Program-made: the position numbers and the translations under genes
The notes under the pieces: model-generated
Seen by the model: the letters and a program-made list of their open reading frames with translations, nothing else
Told to the model about the DNA's origin: nothing
Database searches by the model: none
From: Paracoccaceae bacterium
Lineage (GTDB): Bacteria > Pseudomonadota > Alphaproteobacteria > Rhodobacterales > Rhodobacteraceae
Assembly (NCBI GenBank): GCA_007121115.1
Contig: SKMI01000268.1
Span: 1 to 9,076, forward strand
DNA: 9,076 nucleotides
Direction of reading: 5' to 3'
Shown here: piece after piece, positions 1 through 5,923 of the stretch
How positions within the stretch are numbered: the stretch's first letter is position 1
Layout: every line of letters begins with the position of its first letter

Positions 1-138
1 ATGGTGATCTTCTCCAAGGTGCGGCTGGGGGTCAGCCCCGACGTGAATGCGCTGGCCACCATCATCATCGGCATCGTGACCGTGGCGGTACTGATCGTCG
101 GCTGGATGCTGCGCCGTCAGGCGCGGATCCAGCGCTAG
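1..138 (+). CDS. ABC transporter permease, PotC/PotI-like (C-terminal end only)
   Basis: Only the last 45 codons are in the window, ending at TAG 136-138. The ATG at position 1 is probably an internal methionine, because the gene must continue to the left. The peptide reads VIFSKVRLGVSPDVNALATI, then a hydrophobic segment (about residues 20-37) and a basic tail MLRRQARIQR. This is the usual ending of spermidine/putrescine-type inner-membrane permeases: an (R/L)xGVSP-(E/D)-(I/V)-NALAT motif, a last transmembrane helix and a short positively charged cytoplasmic tail. It would be the second permease of a PotABCD-like importer whose other genes lie outside the window. The substrate cannot be told from this fragment. 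The nearby plus-strand N-methylglycine-type oxidoreductase at 904 may be related in function, but a minus-strand gene lies between them, so they are not in one operon. Confidence 0.8.
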   Translation: MVIFSKVRLGVSPDVNALATIIIGIVTVAVLIVGWMLRRQARIQR

Positions 139-187
139 ACCCGCTTGCCGATCAGCCTGCGCCAGCCGACACCACCCTGACCCCTGT

Positions 188-209
188 CTTCATCTTGCCC
201 AAAATACCC
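188..209 (-). repeat. Dispersed 22-bp repeat, copy 1
   Basis: The 22 bases at 188-209 are identical to 4441-4462. The plus strand begins CTTCATCTTGCCC and ends AAAATACCC; read on the minus strand it is GGGTATTTT then GGGCAAGATGAAG. On the minus strand it is preceded by a small hairpin GCC-TTC-GGC (212-220). I recall sequences of this type as very common between genes in Rhodobacteraceae, but cannot check that here. This copy lies between two convergent gene ends. Confidence 0.75.
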
Positions 210-220
210 TCGCCGAAGGC

Positions 221-240
221 AGCGGGCCGTCAGGCTCGCT
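221..240 (+). terminator. Hairpin after the PotC-like gene, possible terminator
   Basis: AGCGGGCC (221-228), loop GTCA, GGCTCGCT (233-240) forms an 8-bp stem with one G-U pair in the plus-strand RNA. It is followed only by TCTCC, so the T tract is weak. It lies 83 nt after the permease stop and 96 nt beyond the minus-strand 101-aa gene stop, in a convergent gap. On the minus strand it is followed by a small GCC-TTC-GGC hairpin (212-220) and then by the TATTTT of the dispersed repeat, which is the better terminator arrangement. It could therefore serve the minus-strand gene, both genes, or neither. Confidence 0.35.
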
Positions 241-335
241 TCTCCGCAAGAAAGGGCACATCCGATCTTGTTGGCGCGCAACCCCACCGCCGACGCGTCA
301 ACGTGATCGAGAAGCACTATATCCGCGTCGCCCCC

Positions 336-641
336 TCAGAGGTTGCTGTCGATCCAGCGCGACATCAGCCCCCGGTCGCGAAAGCACTCCTCGGGGACCG
401 GGCGGCGTTTGATCCGGGCCAGCCGCTCGGCAAAGGCCACCTGCTTCGCGCTGGGCGTATCCGGGCGCTCCGCCGGGCGCAGCGCGGCCTGGGTGCGGAT
501 CCAGCGGCTCAACTCGCGCCGGTCCTGCTGCACCTTCCACGGCACCACCACGCCGTTGCGCAGGGCCAGCTTGCGGGCATAGGCCAACTGCTTTTCGGTT
601 GCGGGCAGGGTCGCTTCGGTCGTTATCGGATCGTTCGACAT
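336..641 (-). CDS. Small double-repeat protein, probably SOS-regulated (function unknown)
   Basis: A 101-aa soluble protein with no signal peptide or membrane segment. It consists of two ungapped copies of a ~34-residue unit: residues 15-48 (TEKQLAYARKLA...VP...DRRELSRWI) and 64-97 (SAKQVAFAERLA...VP...DRGLMSRWI). The units share KQxAxAxxLA, VP, DR and SRWI, about 14 identical residues in 34. The pattern resembles short repeats that I recall at the C-termini of plasmid and phage topoisomerase/primase-type proteins, so a role linked to nucleic acids is possible but unproven. The start is ATG 639-641, since GGAGG at 649-653 is 7 nt upstream; a TTG two codons earlier is too close to that site. 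The promoter just upstream (668-696) contains a LexA-type box, which would make the gene part of the DNA-damage response. It stands alone, divergent from the oxidoreductase at 904. That it is a real gene is well supported; its function is not known. Confidence 0.82.
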   Translation of the reverse strand: MSNDPITTEATLPATEKQLAYARKLALRNGVVVPWKVQQDRRELSRWIRTQAALRPAERPDTPSAKQVAFAERLARIKRRPVPEECFRDRGLMSRWIDSNL

Positions 642-667
642 GGCCAAACCTCCATCGCTCTGTTCCA

Positions 668-696
668 GATATAGAACATGCGGGGAACAAAATCAA
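668..696 (-). promoter_or_regulatory. Sigma-70-type promoter of the 101-aa gene
   Basis: On the minus strand, TTGATT (696-691) is a -35 box and TATATC (673-668) a -10 box, with a 17-nt spacer. Each matches 4 of 6 consensus bases. Transcription would begin near 661, giving a ~20-nt leader that contains the GGAGG ribosome site at 649-653. The AT-rich patch stands out from the GC-rich surroundings. Confidence 0.6.
674..688 (-). promoter_or_regulatory. LexA (SOS) box, GTTC-N7-GTTC
   Basis: The minus strand reads GTTC-CCCGCAT-GTTC (688 to 674; the plus strand shows GAAC at 674-677 and 685-688). Alphaproteobacterial LexA is known to bind the direct repeat GTTC-N7-GTTC (first shown in Rhodobacter sphaeroides). 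The box fills the spacer of the promoter at 668-696, where bound LexA would block RNA polymerase. A third half-site, GTTC on the plus strand at 662-665, forms with 674-677 an inverted repeat TGTTC-N8-GAACA (661-678). One such box is expected by chance about 0.3 times in a window of this size, so the assignment rests mainly on its placement. Confidence 0.6.
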
Positions 697-702
697 GCAT
701 GT

Positions 703-728
703 TGGTGTCGCGGCGCGCAATGACACCA
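703..728. promoter_or_regulatory. Inverted repeat TGGTGTC-N12-GACACCA, candidate operator
   Basis: A perfect 7-bp inverted repeat (703-709 and 722-728) lies in the divergent region, just behind the -35 box of the 101-aa gene and 175 nt before the oxidoreductase start. Its 19-bp centre-to-centre spacing would suit a dimeric regulator. No clear -10/-35 pair for the plus-strand gene could be picked out beside it. Whether it is a protein site is inference. Confidence 0.35.
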
Positions 729-800
729 TATGTTGATTCTTCGGGTGGCTCGAAACAACCCCTGGCGCTGCCCCGCCCCGCCCGCACGCGCCACCCTGCC

Positions 801-827
801 GGATGCGCTTGTCGCTTTCGCGCATCC
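801..827 (+). promoter_or_regulatory. Hairpin in the leader of the oxidoreductase gene
   Basis: GGATGCGC (801-808) and GCGCATCC (820-827) form a perfect 8-bp stem around an 11-nt loop, 76 nt before the ATG at 904. The right arm also starts a second small inverted repeat, CGCAT-CC-ATGCG (821-832), so two exclusive structures are possible. No known riboswitch consensus was recognised. It may be a protein-binding site or an RNA structure. Confidence 0.35.
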
Positions 828-903
828 ATGCGTCGTGGCCGCCTTCGCGCACGGCGCGGGAATGCGCCAATGACGGGCCAGAATTCCATGCCGGAGGCGC
901 ATC

Positions 904-2370
904 ATGAGAACGCATGTCAAGGCTCTTGTCGTCGGTGGCGGCGCGGTCGGCGCCTCCATCGCCTATCATCTGGCCCGCGCAGGCTGGGACTGCACCCTGC
1001 TGGAGCGTGACGAGCTGACCTCGGGCTCCACCTGGCACGCGGCGGGGCTCTTGCCGCTGTTCAACATGGGCTATGCCACCAGCCACATCCATGACTACAG
1101 CGTGAAGTTCTACAAGCAGCTCGAGGCCGAGACCGGGCTGAACGCGGGGTTCTACGTGGTCGGCAACCTGCGCATGGCGCAGACCCGCGCGCGCATGGAC
1201 GAATACATGCTCTATGCCTCCACCGCCGAAACCGTGGGCATCCCCTATGAGTGGATGACACCCGCGCAGATCAAGGAGCGCTGGCCGCTGGTCCGCACCG
1301 AGGATCTGGAAGGCGCGATCTACCACCCGACCGACGGCTACATCAACCCGGCCGATGTGACGCAGGCCATGGCCAAGGGCGCGCGCCAGCATGGGGCCGA
1401 GGTCATGCGCCGTGTGCAGGTCGATGGTTACCACTGGACCGGGTCCGCATGGATCGTCTCCTGCACCAGGATGGTGGAGCGGGGCGGCAATCTGGTCCCC
1501 TCGGAGGATAGCTTCGAGATCACCGCCGAGCATGTGGTCACCGCCACCGGCAACCACGCCCAGCGCACCGCGCGGCTTCTGGGGATCAAGATCCCGGCAA
1601 TTCCGGTCGAACACCAGTATATCGTCACCGAACCTGACCCGGCGCTGCGCGACTACCGTGCGGCGGGAAATCCCGAACACCCCGTGCTGCGCGACGCCGA
1701 CGCCAAATGGTATGTGCGCGAGGAGCGCGGCGGCTGGATACTGGGGCCTTACGAGCGCAATGCGCCCGCGCGGTTCCTCTATGACGTGCCTGAAAGCTTC
1801 CGCGCCGATCTGTTCCCGCTGGACCTGGAGCGGATCGAGGAAGAATACATGTCCATGATCCACCGGCTCCCGTCCTCGGAAACCGTGGGGCTGAAGGACG
1901 ACTACAACGGCCCGATCTGCTACACTCCGGACGGCAATCCGCTGGTCGGCCCCGCACCGGGCCTGCGCAACATGTGGCTGGCCGAGGGATTCAGCTTCGG
2001 CATCACCGCCGCCGGGGGCACCGGCTACTACCTCGCCCAGATGATGACCGAGGGCGAGGCCGAGATCGACATGGCCAGCCTCGATCCCAAGCGTTACGGC
2101 GACTGGATGACCACCGAATACGCCGCCCGCAAGAACGAGGAGGCGTATGAGCACGTTTACATCCTGCACCACCCGGACGAGGAGCGCGCGGCCTGCCGCC
2201 CGCTGCGCACAGCGCCCAGCTACGACCGGATGAAGGCGCGCGGCGCCCAGTTCGGGCAGGTGAACGGCTGGGAACGGCCCAACTATTTCGGCCCGCTGGA
2301 CGCGCCCGACAGCTTCGACCATGACGCCCAGCTTCCGCCGCGGCGGCTGGTGGCAATATGCGGTCGATGA
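904..2370 (+). CDS. FAD-dependent oxidoreductase, DMGDH/SARDH family (N-terminal piece)
   Basis: This piece holds the catalytic flavin half of an enzyme that oxidatively demethylates an N-methyl amine such as dimethylglycine or sarcosine. Residues 7-35 form the dinucleotide fold: GGGAVG at 11-16 and ER at 34-35. STWHAAG at 42-48 matches the family motif whose histidine (His45 here) binds FAD covalently in rat DMGDH and human SARDH. The conserved stretches DGNPLVGPAPGLRNMWLAEG and FSFGITAAGGTGYYLA close the FAD domain at roughly residues 340-380. Residues ~395-472 are the central FAO-type domain. The last ~13 residues (from Gln476) are frameshift product. The start ATG has GGAGG at 893-897, 6 nt upstream. 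No signal peptide is seen, so it is cytoplasmic. The substrate is not decided by sequence; a glycine betaine breakdown role is plausible. If the frameshift is real, this piece lacks the folate domain. Confidence 0.82.
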   Translation: MRTHVKALVVGGGAVGASIAYHLARAGWDCTLLERDELTSGSTWHAAGLLPLFNMGYATSHIHDYSVKFYKQLEAETGLNAGFYVVGNLRMAQTRARMDEYMLYASTAETVGIPYEWMTPAQIKERWPLVRTEDLEGAIYHPTDGYINPADVTQAMAKGARQHGAEVMRRVQVDGYHWTGSAWIVSCTRMVERGGNLVPSEDSFEITAEHVVTATGNHAQRTARLLGIKIPAIPVEHQYIVTEPDPALRDYRAAGNPEHPVLRDADAKWYVREERGGWILGPYERNAPARFLYDVPESFRADLFPLDLERIEEEYMSMIHRLPSSETVGLKDDYNGPICYTPDGNPLVGPAPGLRNMWLAEGFSFGITAAGGTGYYLAQMMTEGEAEIDMASLDPKRYGDWMTTEYAARKNEEAYEHVYILHHPDEERAACRPLRTAPSYDRMKARGAQFGQVNGWERPNYFGPLDAPDSFDHDAQLPPRRLVAICGR

Positions 2371-3445
2371 GGCGAAGGCGATCCGCGAAGGCGTCGGCAT
2401 GATCGACGCCAGCGCCTTCACCAAGCATCTGGTCCGCGGCCCCGGCGCCACCGCCTTCCTCGACTGGTTCACCTGCAATCGCCTGCCCAAGATCGGGCGT
2501 ATCAACCTGACCTACGCGCTGACAGAGGCCGGGACCACGCGCACCGAATACACCATCGTCCGGCTGGCCGAGAACGAGTATTACCTGATCTCCTCCGGTG
2601 CGCTCACGGCCTATGACGGCGATTTCCTGCGCAAGGCGGCCGAGGACCGGATGGCCGATTTCGGCTGGATCGACATCCATGACGTGACCACGCAATGGGG
2701 CGTCTTCGCCGTGGCCGGGCCGAAGTCGCGCGACCTGCTGGGCAAACTGGTCAAGGACGCCGATCCGTCCACCGTGCTGGGCAACAAGCGCTTCCCGTGG
2801 CTTTCGGCTCGCAACATTGAACTCGGCATGTGTCCGGTCCGCGCCGTCCGCGTGGCCTACACGGGCGAGTTGGGCTGGGAGTTGCACCACCCCGTCGAGA
2901 TGCAGAACTACCTCTTCGACCAGCTCATGGCGGCGGGGGAAGGCGTGGGCCTCAAACTCGTCGGCGCCCGGGCGCAGAACTGGCTCCGGCAGGAGAAGAG
3001 CTATCGCGCGTTCGGCAACGAACTGGGCCGCGACGCCACCCCGCTGGAAGCCGACCTGCCGCGCTTCGTCGACATGACCAAGGACTTCCACGGCAAGGAC
3101 GCCATGGCCGCCACCGGCATCCGCTCGAAATGCTGCACGCTGCTGATCGACGGTCCCGCTGACGCCGACCCTTGGGGCCGCGAGGCGCTTTACGCAGGCA
3201 GTGAAAAGGTCGGTCGCCTGACCTCGGGCGGCTATTCGGTGGTGTTCGGCAAATCCATCGGCATGGGCTACGTCCGCCCCGACCTGGCCGAGGAGGGCAC
3301 GAAGCTCAAGGTCCGGATGCTGGACCAGCTCTGGGACGCCACGGTCACCACCGACAGCCCGCACGACCCGCAGAACACGCGCCTGCGCGGGGCGGCGGAA
3401 GCGGCGGCCCCTACAGCCGCGCCAGTCGCTGTGTCAGCAGAGTAA
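2321..3445 (+). CDS. GcvT-type folate-binding domain of the oxidoreductase (C-terminal piece)
   Basis: This is the aminomethyltransferase-like half, which in intact relatives takes the one-carbon group from the flavin site onto tetrahydrofolate. Family sequence starts at SFRRGGWW (residue 4), directly after the frameshift. YTGELGWEL (180-188) and FGNELGRDATPLEADL (231-246) are the GcvT hallmark segments; HGKDA (257-261) leads into the C-terminal barrel domain. ATG 2321 has no ribosome site before it and is simply the out-of-frame reading of His-Asp, so independent translation is unlikely except through coupling. After ...DPQNTRLRG (~357) comes an alanine/proline-rich tail of ~17 residues, which looks like an add-on. 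The last 35 bp (3411-3445) overlap the end of the convergent nucleoside hydrolase gene. Confidence 0.8.
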   Translation: MTPSFRRGGWWQYAVDEAKAIREGVGMIDASAFTKHLVRGPGATAFLDWFTCNRLPKIGRINLTYALTEAGTTRTEYTIVRLAENEYYLISSGALTAYDGDFLRKAAEDRMADFGWIDIHDVTTQWGVFAVAGPKSRDLLGKLVKDADPSTVLGNKRFPWLSARNIELGMCPVRAVRVAYTGELGWELHHPVEMQNYLFDQLMAAGEGVGLKLVGARAQNWLRQEKSYRAFGNELGRDATPLEADLPRFVDMTKDFHGKDAMAATGIRSKCCTLLIDGPADADPWGREALYAGSEKVGRLTSGGYSVVFGKSIGMGYVRPDLAEEGTKLKVRMLDQLWDATVTTDSPHDPQNTRLRGAAEAAAPTAAPVAVSAE

Positions 3446-4358
3446 AGAACCCCTCGGCATCCATATCGCCCATGAAGGTCGCGTTCGGCGCGCGACCTGA
3501 CACCCGCCACCAGTCGGCGACCGTCATGCCTAGGGTGAAGCGGCCCTCGGTCTCGATTTCCACGTTGATGTGCCGTCCGGTGAACAGATCGGGACGCAGC
3601 AGGTACGCCACCGTGCAGGGATCATGCAGCGGCGCGCCTGCGGAGCCGTATTTCTCCTTGTCGAAGCGTTCGAAGAAATCGGTCCAGGCCGCCACCGCCG
3701 GGCCCAGCCGCCCCGGCAGCGCGCGGAACGCCTCGACCCTCGGGCGTGTGGTCAGCGCCTTGTGCGTGACATCCAGCGGCATCACCACCAGCGGCACGCC
3801 CGCACCGAACACCGCCGCCGCCGCCTCGGGGTCCACGTAGATGTTGAACTCCGCCGCCGGGGTGATGTTGCCGACCTCGAAATAGGCCCCGCCCATCAGC
3901 ACGATCTCGGCCACCCGCCCCACCATGTCCGGCGCGCGGGCGAATGCGGTCGCGATGTTGGTCAGGGGGCCGATGGGCACCAGCGTCACACTACCCGGCG
4001 GCTCGGCGCGCAGGGTCTCGATGATGAAATCGACCGCATGGGCGTCCTGCAAGGGCATCACCGGGTCCGGCAGGTCGATCCCATCAAGCCCGGTCTTGCC
4101 ATGCACATGCTCGGCCGTGACCAGCGGGCGCTGCAGCGGCCGGTCGCAACCCGCGAACACCTTCACATCCCCTCGCCCGGCCAGTTCGCAGACCACCCGC
4201 GCGTTGCGCGCCGTCAGCGCCAGCGGCACGTTCCCGGCCACGCAGGTGATCCCCAGCAGGTCGATCTCCTCCGGGCTGGCCAGCGCCAGCAGGATCGCCA
4301 CCGCATCATCCTGCCCCGGATCGGTGTCGATGATGATCTTGCGCCGCGCCTCGGCCAT
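3411..4358 (-). CDS. Inosine-uridine preferring nucleoside hydrolase family protein
   Basis: A 315-aa cytoplasmic enzyme, the normal length for the family. It hydrolyses the N-glycosidic bond of ribonucleosides (or related ribosides) to base and ribose for salvage. The N-terminal motif DTDPGQDD (11-18) gives the calcium-binding aspartates: Asp13, Asp17 and Asp18 match Asp10, Asp14 and Asp15 of the Crithidia enzyme. EFNIYVDPEAA (170-180) is the central substrate loop. HDP (245-247) carries the His241/Asp242 equivalents, the general acid and the fourth calcium ligand. All key residues are present, so it should be active; base preference cannot be read from the sequence. ATG 4356-4358 is chosen because GGAGG lies 5 nt upstream; an upstream in-frame extension to 4412 lacks a ribosome site and is not family-like. 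It follows the GS-like gene on the same strand after 227 nt, so it is probably transcribed separately. Its 3' end overlaps the convergent oxidoreductase. Confidence 0.92.
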   Translation of the reverse strand: MAEARRKIIIDTDPGQDDAVAILLALASPEEIDLLGITCVAGNVPLALTARNARVVCELAGRGDVKVFAGCDRPLQRPLVTAEHVHGKTGLDGIDLPDPVMPLQDAHAVDFIIETLRAEPPGSVTLVPIGPLTNIATAFARAPDMVGRVAEIVLMGGAYFEVGNITPAAEFNIYVDPEAAAAVFGAGVPLVVMPLDVTHKALTTRPRVEAFRALPGRLGPAVAAWTDFFERFDKEKYGSAGAPLHDPCTVAYLLRPDLFTGRHINVEIETEGRFTLGMTVADWWRVSGRAPNATFMGDMDAEGFFTLLTQRLARL

Positions 4359-4440
4359 GTCCGCCTCCCGTTCAACGTCGCGCCACACTACCCCGCGCAG
4401 CAAACCGCGCAAGGCCCGGATCCGGACCCTGCCTTGTTCG

Positions 4441-4462
4441 CTTCATCTTGCCCAAAATACCC
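4441..4462 (-). repeat. Dispersed 22-bp repeat, copy 2
   Basis: Identical over 22 bases to 188-209. It lies in the 227-nt gap between the GS-like gene stop (4586) and the nucleoside hydrolase start (4358). On the transcribed minus strand it reads GGGTATTTT then GGGCAAGATGAAG, 124-145 nt after the GS-like stop. The flanks differ from copy 1. The same gap also holds a 10-bp palindrome CCGGATCCGG at 4416-4425; no convincing promoter for the hydrolase could be picked out. Confidence 0.75.
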
Positions 4463-4585
4463 AAGGCCCAACGCTCGAAACCGACACAGCGTCCCCGCCC
4501 CGGAACAACCGCAGCGCGGCCCAACCGGATGAGCCCAGTCAGGGGCGAAGACGGGCGGGAGCGACCCTTGCGAACCCGCGCGACT

Positions 4586-5920
4586 TCAGGTGGTTTCCAG
4601 GTACAGGTCCCGCAGCGCGTCGGCGTCCAGCGTGGCGGCGTCGCGCATTTCCTGGCGCTTGGTGCGCAGCATGTTGTCGATCAGGTGCGCATCGAAAATC
4701 CGCGCGACCTGCGGGCAGGTGCCGAAGGTGTCCACCGCCGCCGCCCAGTCGCACGGAAGCTGCGGCATCTCCTGCGCATAGGCGTTGCCGGTGATCGGCG
4801 CCGGCGGGTCTTCGGCATCCTCGATCCCGTTGAGCGCTGCGCCCAGCACGGCGGCCATCATCAGATACGGGTTCACATCCCCCGCCGCCACCCGGTGTTC
4901 GATCCGCCGTGCCTTGGGGTTGCCCGAGGGCACGCGGATCGAGGCGGTCCGGTTCTCATACGCCCAGCACACACCCGTCGGCGCGTGCGCGCCGGGCACC
5001 ATGCGGGCGTAGGAATTGGCGTGCGGGGCAAAGACCAGGGTGCTGCCGGGCATGGCCGCCATGCAGCCCGCCACCGCGTGGCGCAGCATGTCGGTGCCCT
5101 TCGGCCCGCCATCGTCGAACAGGTTCCGCCCGTCTTCGTCCAGCAGTGAGAAATGCAGGTGCAGCCCGGTGCCCGGCTGGTCGACATAGGGCTTGGCCAT
5201 GAACGAGCCCGCAAAGCCGTGCTTGCGCGCCAGCCCCTTGACCAGCAGCTTGAACAGCCAGGTGTCGTCGGCCATCTTCATCGCGTCGGGGCCGTGCATC
5301 AGGTTGATCTCGAACTGCCCTGGCCCGGCCTCGGAACTCGCCGTGTCGGCGGCGATGTCCATGGCGGCGCAGGCATCGTAAAGGTCGTTGAAGAAATCGT
5401 CGAAGGCATCGAGCGCGCGCAGCGCCAGCGTGTCGGCGCCCTGATAGTGCCGCCCCGAAACGGGCGAGGGCGGCGGGCGGAAGCTCTCGCCCGAATCGTC
5501 GATCAGGTAGAATTCCAGCTCGGTCGCCATCACCGGCGTGATGCCGCGCGCGCGGTAGCGCGCCAGCACCCGGTCCAGCGCGTGGCGGGCGTCGCCCGCG
5601 AAGGGGCGTTCATCGTCGTGGAACATCCAGATCGGGAGCAGCGCGGCCTGCGGCCCGATCCACGGCATGGGCAGCGGCCCGCGCCCGGTGGGGCGCAGCA
5701 CCCCGTCGGCATCGCCGGTGTCGAACAGTAGCGGGCTGTCCTCGATGTCATGGCCCCAGACATCGAGGTTGAGCGCCGAGAAAGGAAACCGCGCGCCGTC
5801 CTTGACCATCTTGGCGGCATTGGCCACGGGGATGCGTTTGCCGCGCGCCTGCCCGTTCAGGTCGGTGGCGGCGATGCGGATGTTGCGCACCTCGGGGTGC
5901 GCGGCAAGCCAGTCGAGCAT
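4586..5920 (-). CDS. Glutamine synthetase family ligase, PuuA-like (gamma-glutamyl amine ligase)
   Basis: A 444-aa type I GS-fold enzyme, near PuuA length. The family makes an ATP-dependent amide between the gamma-carboxylate of glutamate and ammonia or, in PuuA-like members, an amine. Residues ~11-80 are the beta-grasp domain (IRIAATDLNGQARGKRIP). The catalytic domain carries the metal and ATP residues: ELEFYL (134-139), SEAGPGQFEINL (196-207), GLHLHFSLLD (252-261, ATP/metal His254 and His256), ANSYARMVPG (301-310), ENRTASIRVP (322-331) and RIEHRVAAGDVNPYL (339-353). All are intact. It is the last gene of the ABC operon: ATG 5918-5920 is only 3 nt after the permease stop (5924-5926), with a weak AGG site inside the permease gene's end, which suggests translational coupling. 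The context argues for glutamylation of an imported amine rather than general ammonia assimilation. Amine identity (polyamine, methylamine, alkanolamine) is unknown. Confidence 0.88.
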   Translation of the reverse strand: MLDWLAAHPEVRNIRIAATDLNGQARGKRIPVANAAKMVKDGARFPFSALNLDVWGHDIEDSPLLFDTGDADGVLRPTGRGPLPMPWIGPQAALLPIWMFHDDERPFAGDARHALDRVLARYRARGITPVMATELEFYLIDDSGESFRPPPSPVSGRHYQGADTLALRALDAFDDFFNDLYDACAAMDIAADTASSEAGPGQFEINLMHGPDAMKMADDTWLFKLLVKGLARKHGFAGSFMAKPYVDQPGTGLHLHFSLLDEDGRNLFDDGGPKGTDMLRHAVAGCMAAMPGSTLVFAPHANSYARMVPGAHAPTGVCWAYENRTASIRVPSGNPKARRIEHRVAAGDVNPYLMMAAVLGAALNGIEDAEDPPAPITGNAYAQEMPQLPCDWAAAVDTFGTCPQVARIFDAHLIDNMLRTKRQEMRDAATLDADALRDLYLETT

Positions 5921-5923
5921 GAT

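Larger units (their letters stand above)
904..3445 (+). pseudogene. DMGDH/SARDH-type FAD-GcvT oxidoreductase, split by a frameshift
   Basis: The two reading frames 904-2370 and 2321-3445 together make one protein of the dimethylglycine/sarcosine dehydrogenase family: FAD domain, middle domain, then GcvT folate domain, about 847 residues if joined. Frame 1 carries family sequence up to ...DSFDHDA (codon GCC 2326-2328). It then becomes unrelated sequence (QLPPRRLVAICGR) and stops at 2368-2370. The family sequence resumes in frame 2 at AGC 2330-2332 as SFRRGGWWQYAV. The change equals loss of two bases next to C2329 (an Arg codon CGC cut to C) or gain of one. It is either a real inactivating mutation or an assembly error. 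The two pieces are described separately in the next entries. Confidence 0.8.

Noticed and set aside
135..317. 60-codon minus-strand open frame after the 101-aa gene
   Set aside because: It has no ribosome site or family resemblance, and it runs through the dispersed repeat (peptide RGYFGQDED) and the hairpin, so it is probably non-coding.
645..647. TTG as the start of the 101-aa protein
   Set aside because: It is only 1 nt from the GGAGG site, while ATG 639-641 has a normal 7-nt spacing.
298..2505. 735-codon open frame on the minus strand
   Set aside because: It runs antisense to the clear FAD oxidoreductase, is rich in Arg/Gly/Ala/His as GC-rich shadows are, and has no recognisable domain. 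It also covers the 101-aa gene in another frame.
4359..4412. Longer N-terminus for the nucleoside hydrolase
   Set aside because: The 18 extra residues are not family-like. The ATG at 4358 has GGAGG 5 nt upstream and starts the usual distance before DTDPG.
4416..4425. Palindrome CCGGATCCGG as an operator of the nucleoside hydrolase
   Set aside because: Ten-base GC-rich palindromes are common by chance here, and no promoter could be placed next to it.
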